Below, piece by piece: positions 1 to 5,698 of a DNA stretch of 23,665 nt. The notes under the pieces are model-generated. The model saw nothing but the letters and a program-made list of their open reading frames with translations, had not been told where the DNA came from and did no database searches. Position numbers and translations under genes: made by a program. Positions within the stretch are counted from its first letter, which is position 1. Each line of letters starts with the position of its first letter. Source of the DNA: JAQBYK01 sp964499425 (lineage in GTDB: Bacteria > Patescibacteriota > Gracilibacteria > UBA1369 > LOWO2-01-FULL-3). The stretch spans positions 1-23,665 of the forward strand of contig CAZCLD010000016.1 of assembly GCA_964499425.1 (NCBI GenBank), in the 5' to 3' direction.

Positions 1-91
1 CAACCGTAACTCCTGAGGAGGATGCGGGTAGAAACGGTTGGGGCATCAGTATCATCGTTACTACCCGCATCCTCCTCAGGAGTTACGGTTG
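1..91. repeat. Perfect 31-bp inverted repeat at the window's left edge
   Basis: Bases 1-31 are the exact reverse complement of 61-91, leaving a 29-nt loop. The arms carry sequence that reads as FN3-linker coding DNA (ATVTPEEDAG) in one orientation only. Because the arm starts at base 1, it may extend beyond the window. A palindromic contig end of this kind often results from a chimeric read or assembly fold-back, but a real hairpin cannot be excluded. Confidence 0.9.
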
Positions 92-455
92 CCCTGTCTG
101 ACCAAGCTTTACTTTCGTTTCCAGCTGCATCATATGCAACTACTGAGAAAAAGTACTTAGTCCCATTCTCAAGCTCAGTAACTGTGTATTCAGTTTTACC
201 ACCTACGTCTTTCATGTCGTCAAAGGTGTCCCCCTGTTCAACAACATCGGTGGTGCCATAATGGACCTGATATCCCTCTACCCCTGTGTCATCAGTGGCA
301 GCATCCCAGGTTATTTTAGCACTTGAATCAAGGGCTGTACCCTCTACATTCTCAACGTCGCTAGGGTTTTCGGTGTCGGCATCAGCTGCGACAACAGTTG
401 ACATTAAAGCAACTGTCATAAGTGATGCCAAAACAATAGAAGCTATTTTTTTCAT
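1..455 (-). CDS. Secreted fibronectin type III domain protein (3' truncated by window edge)
   Basis: The frame opens at ATG 455-453 and reads off the left edge (151 codons visible). Residues 1-24 are a Sec signal peptide: MKKIA, a hydrophobic core, then VVAA before an acidic DADTENPSD stretch. The next roughly 100 residues look like one FN3 domain: SAKITWDAATDD, GYQVHYG, TEYTVTELENGTKYFFSVVAYDAAGN. The Asp/Thr linker DDTDAPTVS normally opens another FN3 repeat, so the full protein is probably multi-domain and on the cell surface. The last 9 visible residues (TRILLRSYG) come from the inverted repeat at the edge, do not look like FN3, and may be artefactual. A strong promoter lies upstream. The leader is A-rich without a Shine-Dalgarno motif. 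The ligand is unknown. Confidence 0.85.
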   Translation of the reverse strand, partial: MKKIASIVLASLMTVALMSTVVAADADTENPSDVENVEGTALDSSAKITWDAATDDTGVEGYQVHYGTTDVVEQGDTFDDMKDVGGKTEYTVTELENGTKYFFSVVAYDAAGNESKAWSDRATVTPEEDAGSNDDTDAPTVSTRILLRSYG

Positions 456-483
456 TTTGTTTTTGTTTAAATTTTATCACCTA

Positions 484-512
484 AGTATAGCAAAAAACGC
501 CCCCTCATTCAA
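484..512 (-). promoter_or_regulatory. Sigma-70-type promoter for the FN3 gene
   Basis: On the minus strand, TTGAAT (512-507) and TATACT (489-484) are separated by 17 bp. The predicted start, near 477, gives a leader of about 22 nt before ATG 455. The promoter lies just past the stop codon of the upstream CNNM gene, so the secreted protein has its own transcription. Confidence 0.75.
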
Positions 513-520
513 GCTATACT

Positions 521-1765
521 TTATAGTCCCCGCTTCTTTTTAGTGATTTTCACCCTGTCTATACAGTGCTTTTTGACCTTCAAAATGACTACCTTAGCCC
601 TAGGAAAATTAATGATATCACCTTCCCGCGGAAATCTATGCAAATGCTCGGTGATCATCGTATTAATGGTCTCATGATCTTTAGGGCCAAATTTAATCCT
701 AAAAAAATCATTAACGTCTTCAACAAGAGTTTTCCCGGTTGCAACAATGGTTCTACTATCAACAATTTCAATTGGATTTTCATGTACGTCAAATTCATCT
801 ACGATCTCACCAACGATCTCCTCCAGCAGATCCTCTAGAGTCACAAGTCCAGCCGTTCCTCCATGTTCATCGATAACAATAGCCATATGAATGTGTTTCC
901 TCTGAAATTCTCTAAAGAGCTTGTCAATTTTCTTAGAAAGGGGCACAGTAAGCGGCATAGTCAGCTTGAGATTTCCTAATTTCTTTTTTGGAGAATGCTG
1001 ATCATAGTGTTTGAGCAACTCCTTAATAGTGATAATGCCAATGATATTGTCGATAGTCTCCTCGTAAACTGGTATTCGAGAATGTGAATGGCCAATGACA
1101 AAGTCAACTGCCTCCTGAATAGACATTTCACTATCCAATGCCTCAATTGCTACCCTAGGCGTCATAATTTCCTCAACCTCTATGTCATTAAACTCCAAAA
1201 CATTCTCTATGAATTCCTTCTCCTGTTTTTCTATAGAGCCTTCTTTTGCACCTATATTAAGCATCGCTACTAGCTCACCTTCAGTAACGGTAAATCCCTC
1301 CTCTCCGCCTACTGTTTTATGAACAAGGGCAACAATGTGATTAAAAAACCACACTAGAGGAAATAATACGAGCTGCAAAACATAAATTGGTTTTGAAATA
1401 AACAATGAAACCCCAACAGCATGCTGATGAGCAAAGGATTTAGGCGTTATCTCACCAAATATGAGAATGAAAAATGTCATAATCCCCGTAGCAATGCCCA
1501 CTCCAGAACTCCCAAAAATATCAGTAAAAACAATTGCCGCATAAGCACTGGCCCCAATATTAACGATGTTATTGCCAATCAAAACAGTGATAAGCAGTTT
1601 ATGAGGATCCTGCTTTAACTTTTTGAGCAATTTAGCATTGCGAACCTTCTTCGAAACGAGTTCGTCTACTTTTGATTTTGAAACTGATACCAGGGCTGTT
1701 TCGCTTCCTGAGAATACTCCGGAAAGGAGCACCAAAGCCGCTAAAATCAGTAATTGCGAGTACAT
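521..1765 (-). CDS. CNNM/CorC (HlyC/TlyC) family membrane protein with CBS pair
   Basis: 414 residues with the full family architecture. A DUF21/CNNM membrane domain covers about residues 1-190, with hydrophobic segments starting at residue 4 and the family motif SGSETALVSVSKSKVDELV near the N-terminus. A CBS pair follows at about 200-325 (EEIMTPRVAIEAL, SRIPVYEETIDNIIGIITIKEL, HMAIVIDEHGGTAGLVTLEDLLEEIVGEI). The C-terminal CorC/HlyC transporter-associated domain covers about 335-414. Family members are linked to Mg2+/Co2+ transport or divalent cation homeostasis; the older 'hemolysin' label is not a reliable function. The gene is complete, starts at ATG 1765, and is divergent from argS with its own promoter. 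The substrate cannot be read from sequence. Confidence 0.93.
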   Translation of the reverse strand: MYSQLLILAALVLLSGVFSGSETALVSVSKSKVDELVSKKVRNAKLLKKLKQDPHKLLITVLIGNNIVNIGASAYAAIVFTDIFGSSGVGIATGIMTFFILIFGEITPKSFAHQHAVGVSLFISKPIYVLQLVLFPLVWFFNHIVALVHKTVGGEEGFTVTEGELVAMLNIGAKEGSIEKQEKEFIENVLEFNDIEVEEIMTPRVAIEALDSEMSIQEAVDFVIGHSHSRIPVYEETIDNIIGIITIKELLKHYDQHSPKKKLGNLKLTMPLTVPLSKKIDKLFREFQRKHIHMAIVIDEHGGTAGLVTLEDLLEEIVGEIVDEFDVHENPIEIVDSRTIVATGKTLVEDVNDFFRIKFGPKDHETINTMITEHLHRFPREGDIINFPRAKVVILKVKKHCIDRVKITKKKRGL

Positions 1766-1788
1766 AAATTTATAATGTCAGCTTATCC

Positions 1789-1817
1789 ATTATACCTTTT
1801 TTTTAGCCAATTCTCAA
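1789..1817 (-). promoter_or_regulatory. Promoter for the CNNM/CorC gene
   Basis: On the minus strand, TTGAGA (1817-1812) is followed after exactly 17 bp by consensus TATAAT (1794-1789). The spacer contains an A8 run. The predicted start is near 1782, about 17 nt upstream of ATG 1765. I found no equally good promoter for the divergent argS in the same interval; only a weak TAAAAT at 1848-1853 is visible. Confidence 0.75.
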
Positions 1818-1862
1818 TATTCACTAGGCTTTAAGAGCCAATTTCATTAAAATACCGGTACT

Positions 1863-4469
1863 ATGTATTTAAACATTGATCCAAAAATCTTCGAGCAACA
1901 TCCCGACCTTAAAATCGGAGTGATTTTATTGAAAGGTATCAACAACACGCGCCGAGTATCCTCGATCGAAAGCTTACTCCGTGGAATATCCGCACAAAGG
2001 GAGAAAGAATTTAAGGACAAAGATGTTTTTGAGATACCCGCAGTTGCTGCTTGGAGCAACGCTTACGGGAAATTTGGTGTAAACCCTAAAAAATACATGC
2101 CTTCGATAGCAGCACTACTAAAACGTGTCCAAAAAGGCAAAAATATACCGCACATAAATATCCTTGTTGACCTATATAATTATTTTTCTTTGAAATATCT
2201 GCTCCCAATTGGCGGAGAAGATATTGATTGGCTTTGCGGAGATCTCGACCTTACTTTTACTGAGGGAGGAGAAGCATTTAGGCCGATTGGGTCTATTGAA
2301 GTTGAGAAAGCTAAGGAGGGAGAAGCCGCATACCTAGACGAAGGTGGAATCACCTGCCGCTATTGGAACTACAGAGAATGTGAACGCACAAAATTTAGTC
2401 CAAAAACAAGAAACGCAGTATTGCTAATTGAAGATCTCACAAAGATGCACATGGATGAATTTGGCAAGATACTAAATGACATGCAAACCAATATTGAGAA
2501 ATATATAGGTGGGGAAATTGAAACATATACATTGAATGAAGAAAATCGAGCTGTAAATCTAGGTATAGAAGGTAGAAAAAACGTTGATGATTCCAAGGTT
2601 CCCAAGCAGGAAAGAGCACACTATTTGAAGGAAAAAAGTAAGAAAGAAGAAAACTTAAGTGAGCAAAATCCTCAAGAGGAGGAAATAAAAAAAAAAGCCA
2701 GGAAATACGCTCAGTCCAACAAAGCCTTTTCTAAATCAAAACTGGTTTTAGAGGATGAAGATCTTATTAAGGTCAGGGTCAAAGGGCTTCTTGAGAATGC
2801 AGTTAAGGCGGCTTTCCCTAAGGCGGATTGTGATATCCCAATAGAATACCCAGCAATAGCTGAGCATGGTGATTACGCATCTAACATAGCTCTTAGTCTA
2901 ACAAAATCACTCAAGAAATCGCCTCAGGAAATTGCTCAGAAAATATTAGAGAAGCTTCCGAAGGACGATCTCATAAAAAAAATAGAAGTAGCCGGTCCTG
3001 GGTTTATCAACATTTTTGTTTCGGAAAAAACACTAAGCGAGGAAATTAAAAAGATCTTAAGTGAAAAAGAAAAATATGCATCAGTGAAAGTGGGAGATAG
3101 TAAGACTGTTGTTGTGGAATATAGTCAGCCCAACATTGCCAAACCACTCGGAGTACATCATTTACTTTCAACAATAATCGGTCAAAGTCTCTACAACATT
3201 TTCGATAGGTTGGGTTTTGAGACCATTAGTATAAATCACACCGGAGATTGGGGTACTCAATTTGGAAAGCTAATATATGCATATAGACAATGGGGGGACA
3301 AAAAGACAGTAGAAAAGGACCCAATTAACGAACTCTTGAAGCTATACGTCAAATTTCACGAAGAAGCAGAAAAAGATCCTGCACTTGAAGATAGGGGCCG
3401 AGAAGAATTTAAAAAGTTTGAAGAGGGGGATAAGGAAAACCACAAGCTATGGAAGTGGTTCGTAGACGAAAGCCTCAAGGAGATAACCAAAACCTATGAT
3501 TTACTTGGGGGTATTCATTTTGATCATATGCACCCTGAAAGTTTCTATGCAGACAAAATGGAACCCATTATCAAGGAAGGAGGAAAAAAGAAAATTTTTA
3601 CAAAGGGCGAAGAGGGAGCCATAGTCGCAAAATTTGATGACCCAAACATACCTACTCTGCCGGTCGTAAAAAAAGACGGTTCAACCTTATATATAACTCG
3701 TGATTTCGCAGCACTTAATTATCGACTGAAAACATGGGATCCAGTGAGGATACTTTATGTGGTTGATATAGCTCAGACGCTGCATTTTAAACAGCTTTTC
3801 GCCGTGGCTAAAAAGTTCGGATGGAATATTGATCCAGCGGTTCACGTTTGGTTTGGACGTATGCACCTAAAAGATGGTGGCGCTAGTACAAGGAAAGGAA
3901 AAGTAGTGTTGCTTGACGATGTCCTAAAGGAGGCAATATCACGAGCCAAAAAAGTGATTGAAGAGAAAAGCCCAGATCTAAAGGACAAGAAAGAAGTAGC
4001 ACGTGTTATTGGGGTAGGTGCAGTGAAATACAGCGTACTTTCTCAAAATCGTACCAGCGACATTACATTCGATTGGGACAGAATGCTCTCTTTGGATGGA
4101 AATAGTGCTCCATATCTTCAATATTCTTACGCCAGGGCCAAGAGCATTCTAAGAAAGGCCGGAGAAAAACAGGAAGGAAGCATAGAGGATCCACCAGAAA
4201 GTGAGCAAAAAACACAAGCACTAGTAAGAATGTTTCCAAAATTTAAAGAGCAAATTGCGTCCGCAGCAAAAGAATGTAAACCAAATATTATTTCCAATTA
4301 TCTTTATGAGTTAGCGCAAAGTTTCAATTCATTTTATAACACGGCACCAGTGCTTAAAGCCAAAAAGGAATCTGAGAAAAAAAGGAGGCTGGAGATTGTA
4401 GAAGCAAGTGCGCAAATTTTGAAAAACGGACTTACCTTACTTGGTGTTGAAGTCGTAGAGGAGATGTAA
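1863..4469 (+). CDS. argS: B3/B4 editing-type domain fused to arginyl-tRNA synthetase
   Basis: 868 residues, against about 550-600 for normal ArgRS. Residues 1 to about 235 match the standalone B3/4 domain family (COG3382-like, related to the editing module of PheRS beta): NPKKYMPSIAALLKRVQKG, PHINILVDLYNYFS, LPIGGEDID, GEAFRPIGSIE. A charged linker spans about 238-298. Then comes a complete class Ia ArgRS: an Arg-tRNA N-terminal domain (about 299-400), the catalytic domain (PNIAKP at 423-428, NHTGDWGTQFGK, STRKGK at 675-680 in the KMSKS position), and the DALR anticodon-binding domain at the C-terminus (SAPYLQYSYARAKSIL). The HIGH motif is unusual, reading GVHH at 430-433. It is one uninterrupted frame with no internal start that looks better. 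ArgRS function is near certain; editing by the N-domain is inference. Confidence 0.93.
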   Translation: MYLNIDPKIFEQHPDLKIGVILLKGINNTRRVSSIESLLRGISAQREKEFKDKDVFEIPAVAAWSNAYGKFGVNPKKYMPSIAALLKRVQKGKNIPHINILVDLYNYFSLKYLLPIGGEDIDWLCGDLDLTFTEGGEAFRPIGSIEVEKAKEGEAAYLDEGGITCRYWNYRECERTKFSPKTRNAVLLIEDLTKMHMDEFGKILNDMQTNIEKYIGGEIETYTLNEENRAVNLGIEGRKNVDDSKVPKQERAHYLKEKSKKEENLSEQNPQEEEIKKKARKYAQSNKAFSKSKLVLEDEDLIKVRVKGLLENAVKAAFPKADCDIPIEYPAIAEHGDYASNIALSLTKSLKKSPQEIAQKILEKLPKDDLIKKIEVAGPGFINIFVSEKTLSEEIKKILSEKEKYASVKVGDSKTVVVEYSQPNIAKPLGVHHLLSTIIGQSLYNIFDRLGFETISINHTGDWGTQFGKLIYAYRQWGDKKTVEKDPINELLKLYVKFHEEAEKDPALEDRGREEFKKFEEGDKENHKLWKWFVDESLKEITKTYDLLGGIHFDHMHPESFYADKMEPIIKEGGKKKIFTKGEEGAIVAKFDDPNIPTLPVVKKDGSTLYITRDFAALNYRLKTWDPVRILYVVDIAQTLHFKQLFAVAKKFGWNIDPAVHVWFGRMHLKDGGASTRKGKVVLLDDVLKEAISRAKKVIEEKSPDLKDKKEVARVIGVGAVKYSVLSQNRTSDITFDWDRMLSLDGNSAPYLQYSYARAKSILRKAGEKQEGSIEDPPESEQKTQALVRMFPKFKEQIASAAKECKPNIISNYLYELAQSFNSFYNTAPVLKAKKESEKKRRLEIVEASAQILKNGLTLLGVEVVEEM

Positions 4470-4485
4470 TATATTTAAGCGCGCT

Positions 4486-4597
4486 AGCGAGCTGAAAATG
4501 TGATCTTTAGAAAGGGCGCCACACGGTGGCGCCGCGAACAAGCGAAGGATCTCCGCAGAAATTAAGCGGAGTGCTGAGCGCAGTGAGCTAATATAAT
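4486..4597 (+). repeat. Structured intergenic element, copy A, upstream of the tRNA-Ser(UGA) locus
   Basis: This GC-rich block is unlike the AT-rich surroundings. It holds a perfect hairpin GGCGCCAC-ACG-GTGGCGCC (4515-4533). It then has a segment shared with copy B near 5540: CGCGAACAAGCGAAG, a second hairpin CTCCGC/GCGGAG (4551-4556 with 4566-4571), and TGCTGAGCGCAGTGAGCT. It is bounded by near-direct AGCGAGCT (4486) and AGTGAGCT. Neither hairpin is followed by a T-run, so it is not an obvious terminator. No protein is encoded. Confidence 0.65.
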
Positions 4598-4615
4598 GGA
4601 GAGATGGCTGAGCGG
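4598..4615 (+). repeat. Truncated duplicate of the tRNA-Ser 5' end
   Basis: The 18 bases GGAGAGATGGCTGAGCGG are identical to the first 18 bases of tRNA-Ser(UGA) at 4692-4709. The identity stops sharply on both sides and the rest of a tRNA cannot be folded from 4616-4690. The 76-bp spacer between the copies is itself structured: GCGAGC (4640-4645) pairs with GCTCGC (4665-4670) around the palindrome GAACTAGTTC (4654-4663). It is best read as a tRNA gene remnant or a 5' target duplication. Confidence 0.75.
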
Positions 4616-4691
4616 CTCAGTGAGCCCCTGCAAGCGATAGCGAGCAGCTGGGCGAACTAGTTCCGCTCGCAGATAACATGTAAGAAAACAC

Positions 4692-4779
4692 GGAGAGATG
4701 GCTGAGCGGTCGAAAGCGATGGTCTTGAAAACCATTGTCCCGCAAGGGACCCAGGGTTCGAATCCCTGTCTCTCCGCCA
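4692..4779 (+). tRNA. trnS-UGA: tRNA-Ser (anticodon UGA)
   Basis: The acceptor stem GGAGAGA (4692-4698) pairs with TCTCTCC (4769-4775). The discriminator is G and CCA is encoded (4777-4779). The anticodon stem ATGGT/ACCAT encloses loop CTTGAAA with TGA at 4726-4728. A long variable arm (GTCCC-GCAA-GGGAC), as expected for a class II tRNA, and the T-loop GGTTCGAATCC are present. Confidence 0.97.
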
Positions 4780-4794
4780 AATATAATTGCGCAC

Positions 4795-4823
4795 TTTACA
4801 AACATGCAAAAAGGTGGTAGAAT
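4795..4823 (+). promoter_or_regulatory. Promoter for the response regulator gene
   Basis: TTTACA (4795-4800) and TAGAAT (4818-4823) are separated by 17 bp, giving a start near 4830 and a leader of about 20 nt to ATG 4850. The promoter starts 15 nt after the tRNA 3' end. It rules out an upstream TTG at 4787 as the translation start, because that codon would lie ahead of the promoter. Confidence 0.75.
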
Positions 4824-4849
4824 ACACCGAGAGACACAAAAACAAAAAC

Positions 4850-5212
4850 ATGCCTGGATCCAGAATATTAATGATTGAAGACGAAAAAACACTTAATGAA
4901 CCTTTGGGCAAGAAGCTCACGGAGGAGGGTTTTGTCGTAAAAATTGTAGAAGACGCAGATGAAGCGATGTTGGCCATAGAAGAACAAAGTTATGATCTGA
5001 TATTGCTTGATATAATAATCCCTAAACTAGATGGCCTGAAAGTTCTCAGAAATATCAGGGAGAAGGGAATAGAAACACCGGTAATAGTAATGTCAAATCT
5101 CGGAGATCAGGAGAGTCAGGATAAAGCTAAAGGATTAGGGGTAGTTGATTATGCTGTGAAGGCAAACAACTCACTCGATTCAATTGTGGAAAAAATAAAG
5201 AAACAAATATAA
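4850..5212 (+). CDS. Single-domain response regulator (CheY-like receiver)
   Basis: 120 residues from ATG 4850, chosen because the promoter lies just upstream and RILMIEDE follows at once, as in receivers. The signature residues are all present: the acidic pair E10/D11, phospho-acceptor D54 in LILLDIIIPKLDG, S82 in VIVMSNLGD, and K104 in DYAVKANNSL. There is no output domain, so it should act by protein-protein contact after phosphorylation by a sensor kinase that is not in this window. A 74-residue exported protein follows after 13 nt, probably on the same transcript. The partner and output are unknown. Confidence 0.93.
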   Translation: MPGSRILMIEDEKTLNEPLGKKLTEEGFVVKIVEDADEAMLAIEEQSYDLILLDIIIPKLDGLKVLRNIREKGIETPVIVMSNLGDQESQDKAKGLGVVDYAVKANNSLDSIVEKIKKQI

Positions 5213-5225
5213 ATACACAAAAAGA

Positions 5226-5450
5226 ATGAAAAAAATGATACTAGCAGTATTGGGACTCTCTTTCTTCGCAGGCTATGCAGCCTCCTTAGCTATAGATATG
5301 GTAGATCCCCTCAAGGCATCAGTCCTTGCCCCTAATTCCAGTTCAGAATTTTCTTTCATTGAGTTAATATGTGATCAAGATCCTCTAGAAAATCACCTAA
5401 TTTGCTTAGACCAAAGGAAAGAGATCCAAGCCGTCATCGACCTGAGATAA
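5226..5450 (+). CDS. Small exported or membrane-anchored hypothetical protein
   Basis: 74 residues. The N-terminus MKKMILAVLGLSFFAGYAASLA is a clear signal peptide or anchor. The remaining roughly 50 residues are polar and acidic with two cysteines ten residues apart (ICDQDPLENHLIC), which could form a disulphide outside the cell. I recognise no family. The gene lies 13 nt after the response regulator with an A-rich AAAAAGA leader, so co-transcription is likely. The TAA stop is followed by a second TAA. It is small, but the signal sequence and spacing favour a real gene. Confidence 0.6.
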   Translation: MKKMILAVLGLSFFAGYAASLAIDMVDPLKASVLAPNSSSEFSFIELICDQDPLENHLICLDQRKEIQAVIDLR

Positions 5451-5504
5451 TAAAGCCCTAGACTTAAACCACACTTTTTCATATATTGATGAAGCTTTTA
5501 AACA

Positions 5505-5597
5505 AGCGAGCTCACAAACAAGGGAGCGCACGGCGCGAGCGCGAACAAGTGAAGCATGTGGCTTTGCCACTGCTGAACGAAGTGAGCTCAATACTAA
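5505..5597 (+). repeat. Structured intergenic element, copy B, upstream of tRNA-Ser(GCU)
   Basis: It shares an ordered set of blocks with copy A: AGCGAGCT (5505-5512), CGCGAACAAGTGAAG (from 5540), a short hairpin GTGGC-TTT-GCCAC (5558-5570), then TGCTGAACGAAGTGAGCTCAA leading into the tRNA. The hairpin has the same place as in copy A but different arm sequences, so stem formation rather than sequence appears conserved. The rest of the gap 5451-5504 shows nothing recognisable. Confidence 0.65.
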
Positions 5598-5690
5598 GGA
5601 GAGGTACTCAAGTGGTTGAAGAGGCGGGATTGCTAATCCTGTAGGGGGACATCAGTCCCCGCGGGGGTTCAAATCCCCCCCTCTCCGCCA
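5598..5690 (+). tRNA. trnS-GCU: tRNA-Ser (anticodon GCU)
   Basis: Acceptor GGAGAGG (5598-5604) pairs with CCTCTCC (5680-5686), the discriminator is G, and CCA is encoded at 5688-5690. The anticodon stem CGGGA/TCCTG (one G-T pair) encloses loop TTGCTAA with GCT at 5632-5634. A long variable arm (GGGGAC-ATCA-GTCCCC) and T-loop GGTTCAAATCC fit a serine class II tRNA. The antiporter start codon is only 8 nt beyond the CCA. Confidence 0.97.
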
Positions 5691-5698
5691 TAATAAAT

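Noticed and set aside
4515..4571. Hairpins after argS as an intrinsic terminator
   Set aside because: The stems are strong but not followed by a T-run; they are better explained as part of the repeat shared with 5505-5597.
4653..4662. CGAACTAGTT, identical to half of the E. coli trp operator
   Set aside because: It is part of a hairpin (GAACTAGTTC) upstream of a tRNA-Ser gene, far from the trp operon, with no second half site at operator spacing; most likely coincidence.
4787..4849. Upstream TTG start for the response regulator (21 extra residues)
   Set aside because: It lies ahead of a good TTTACA-17-TAGAAT promoter and the extra residues are not receiver-like; ATG 4850 with an A-rich leader fits better.
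4617..4977. Overlapping minus-strand frames across tRNA-Ser(UGA)
   Set aside because: They are translations of the tRNA complement; the GETGIRTLG/RRDRDSNPG-type peptides are a familiar false annotation over tRNA genes.
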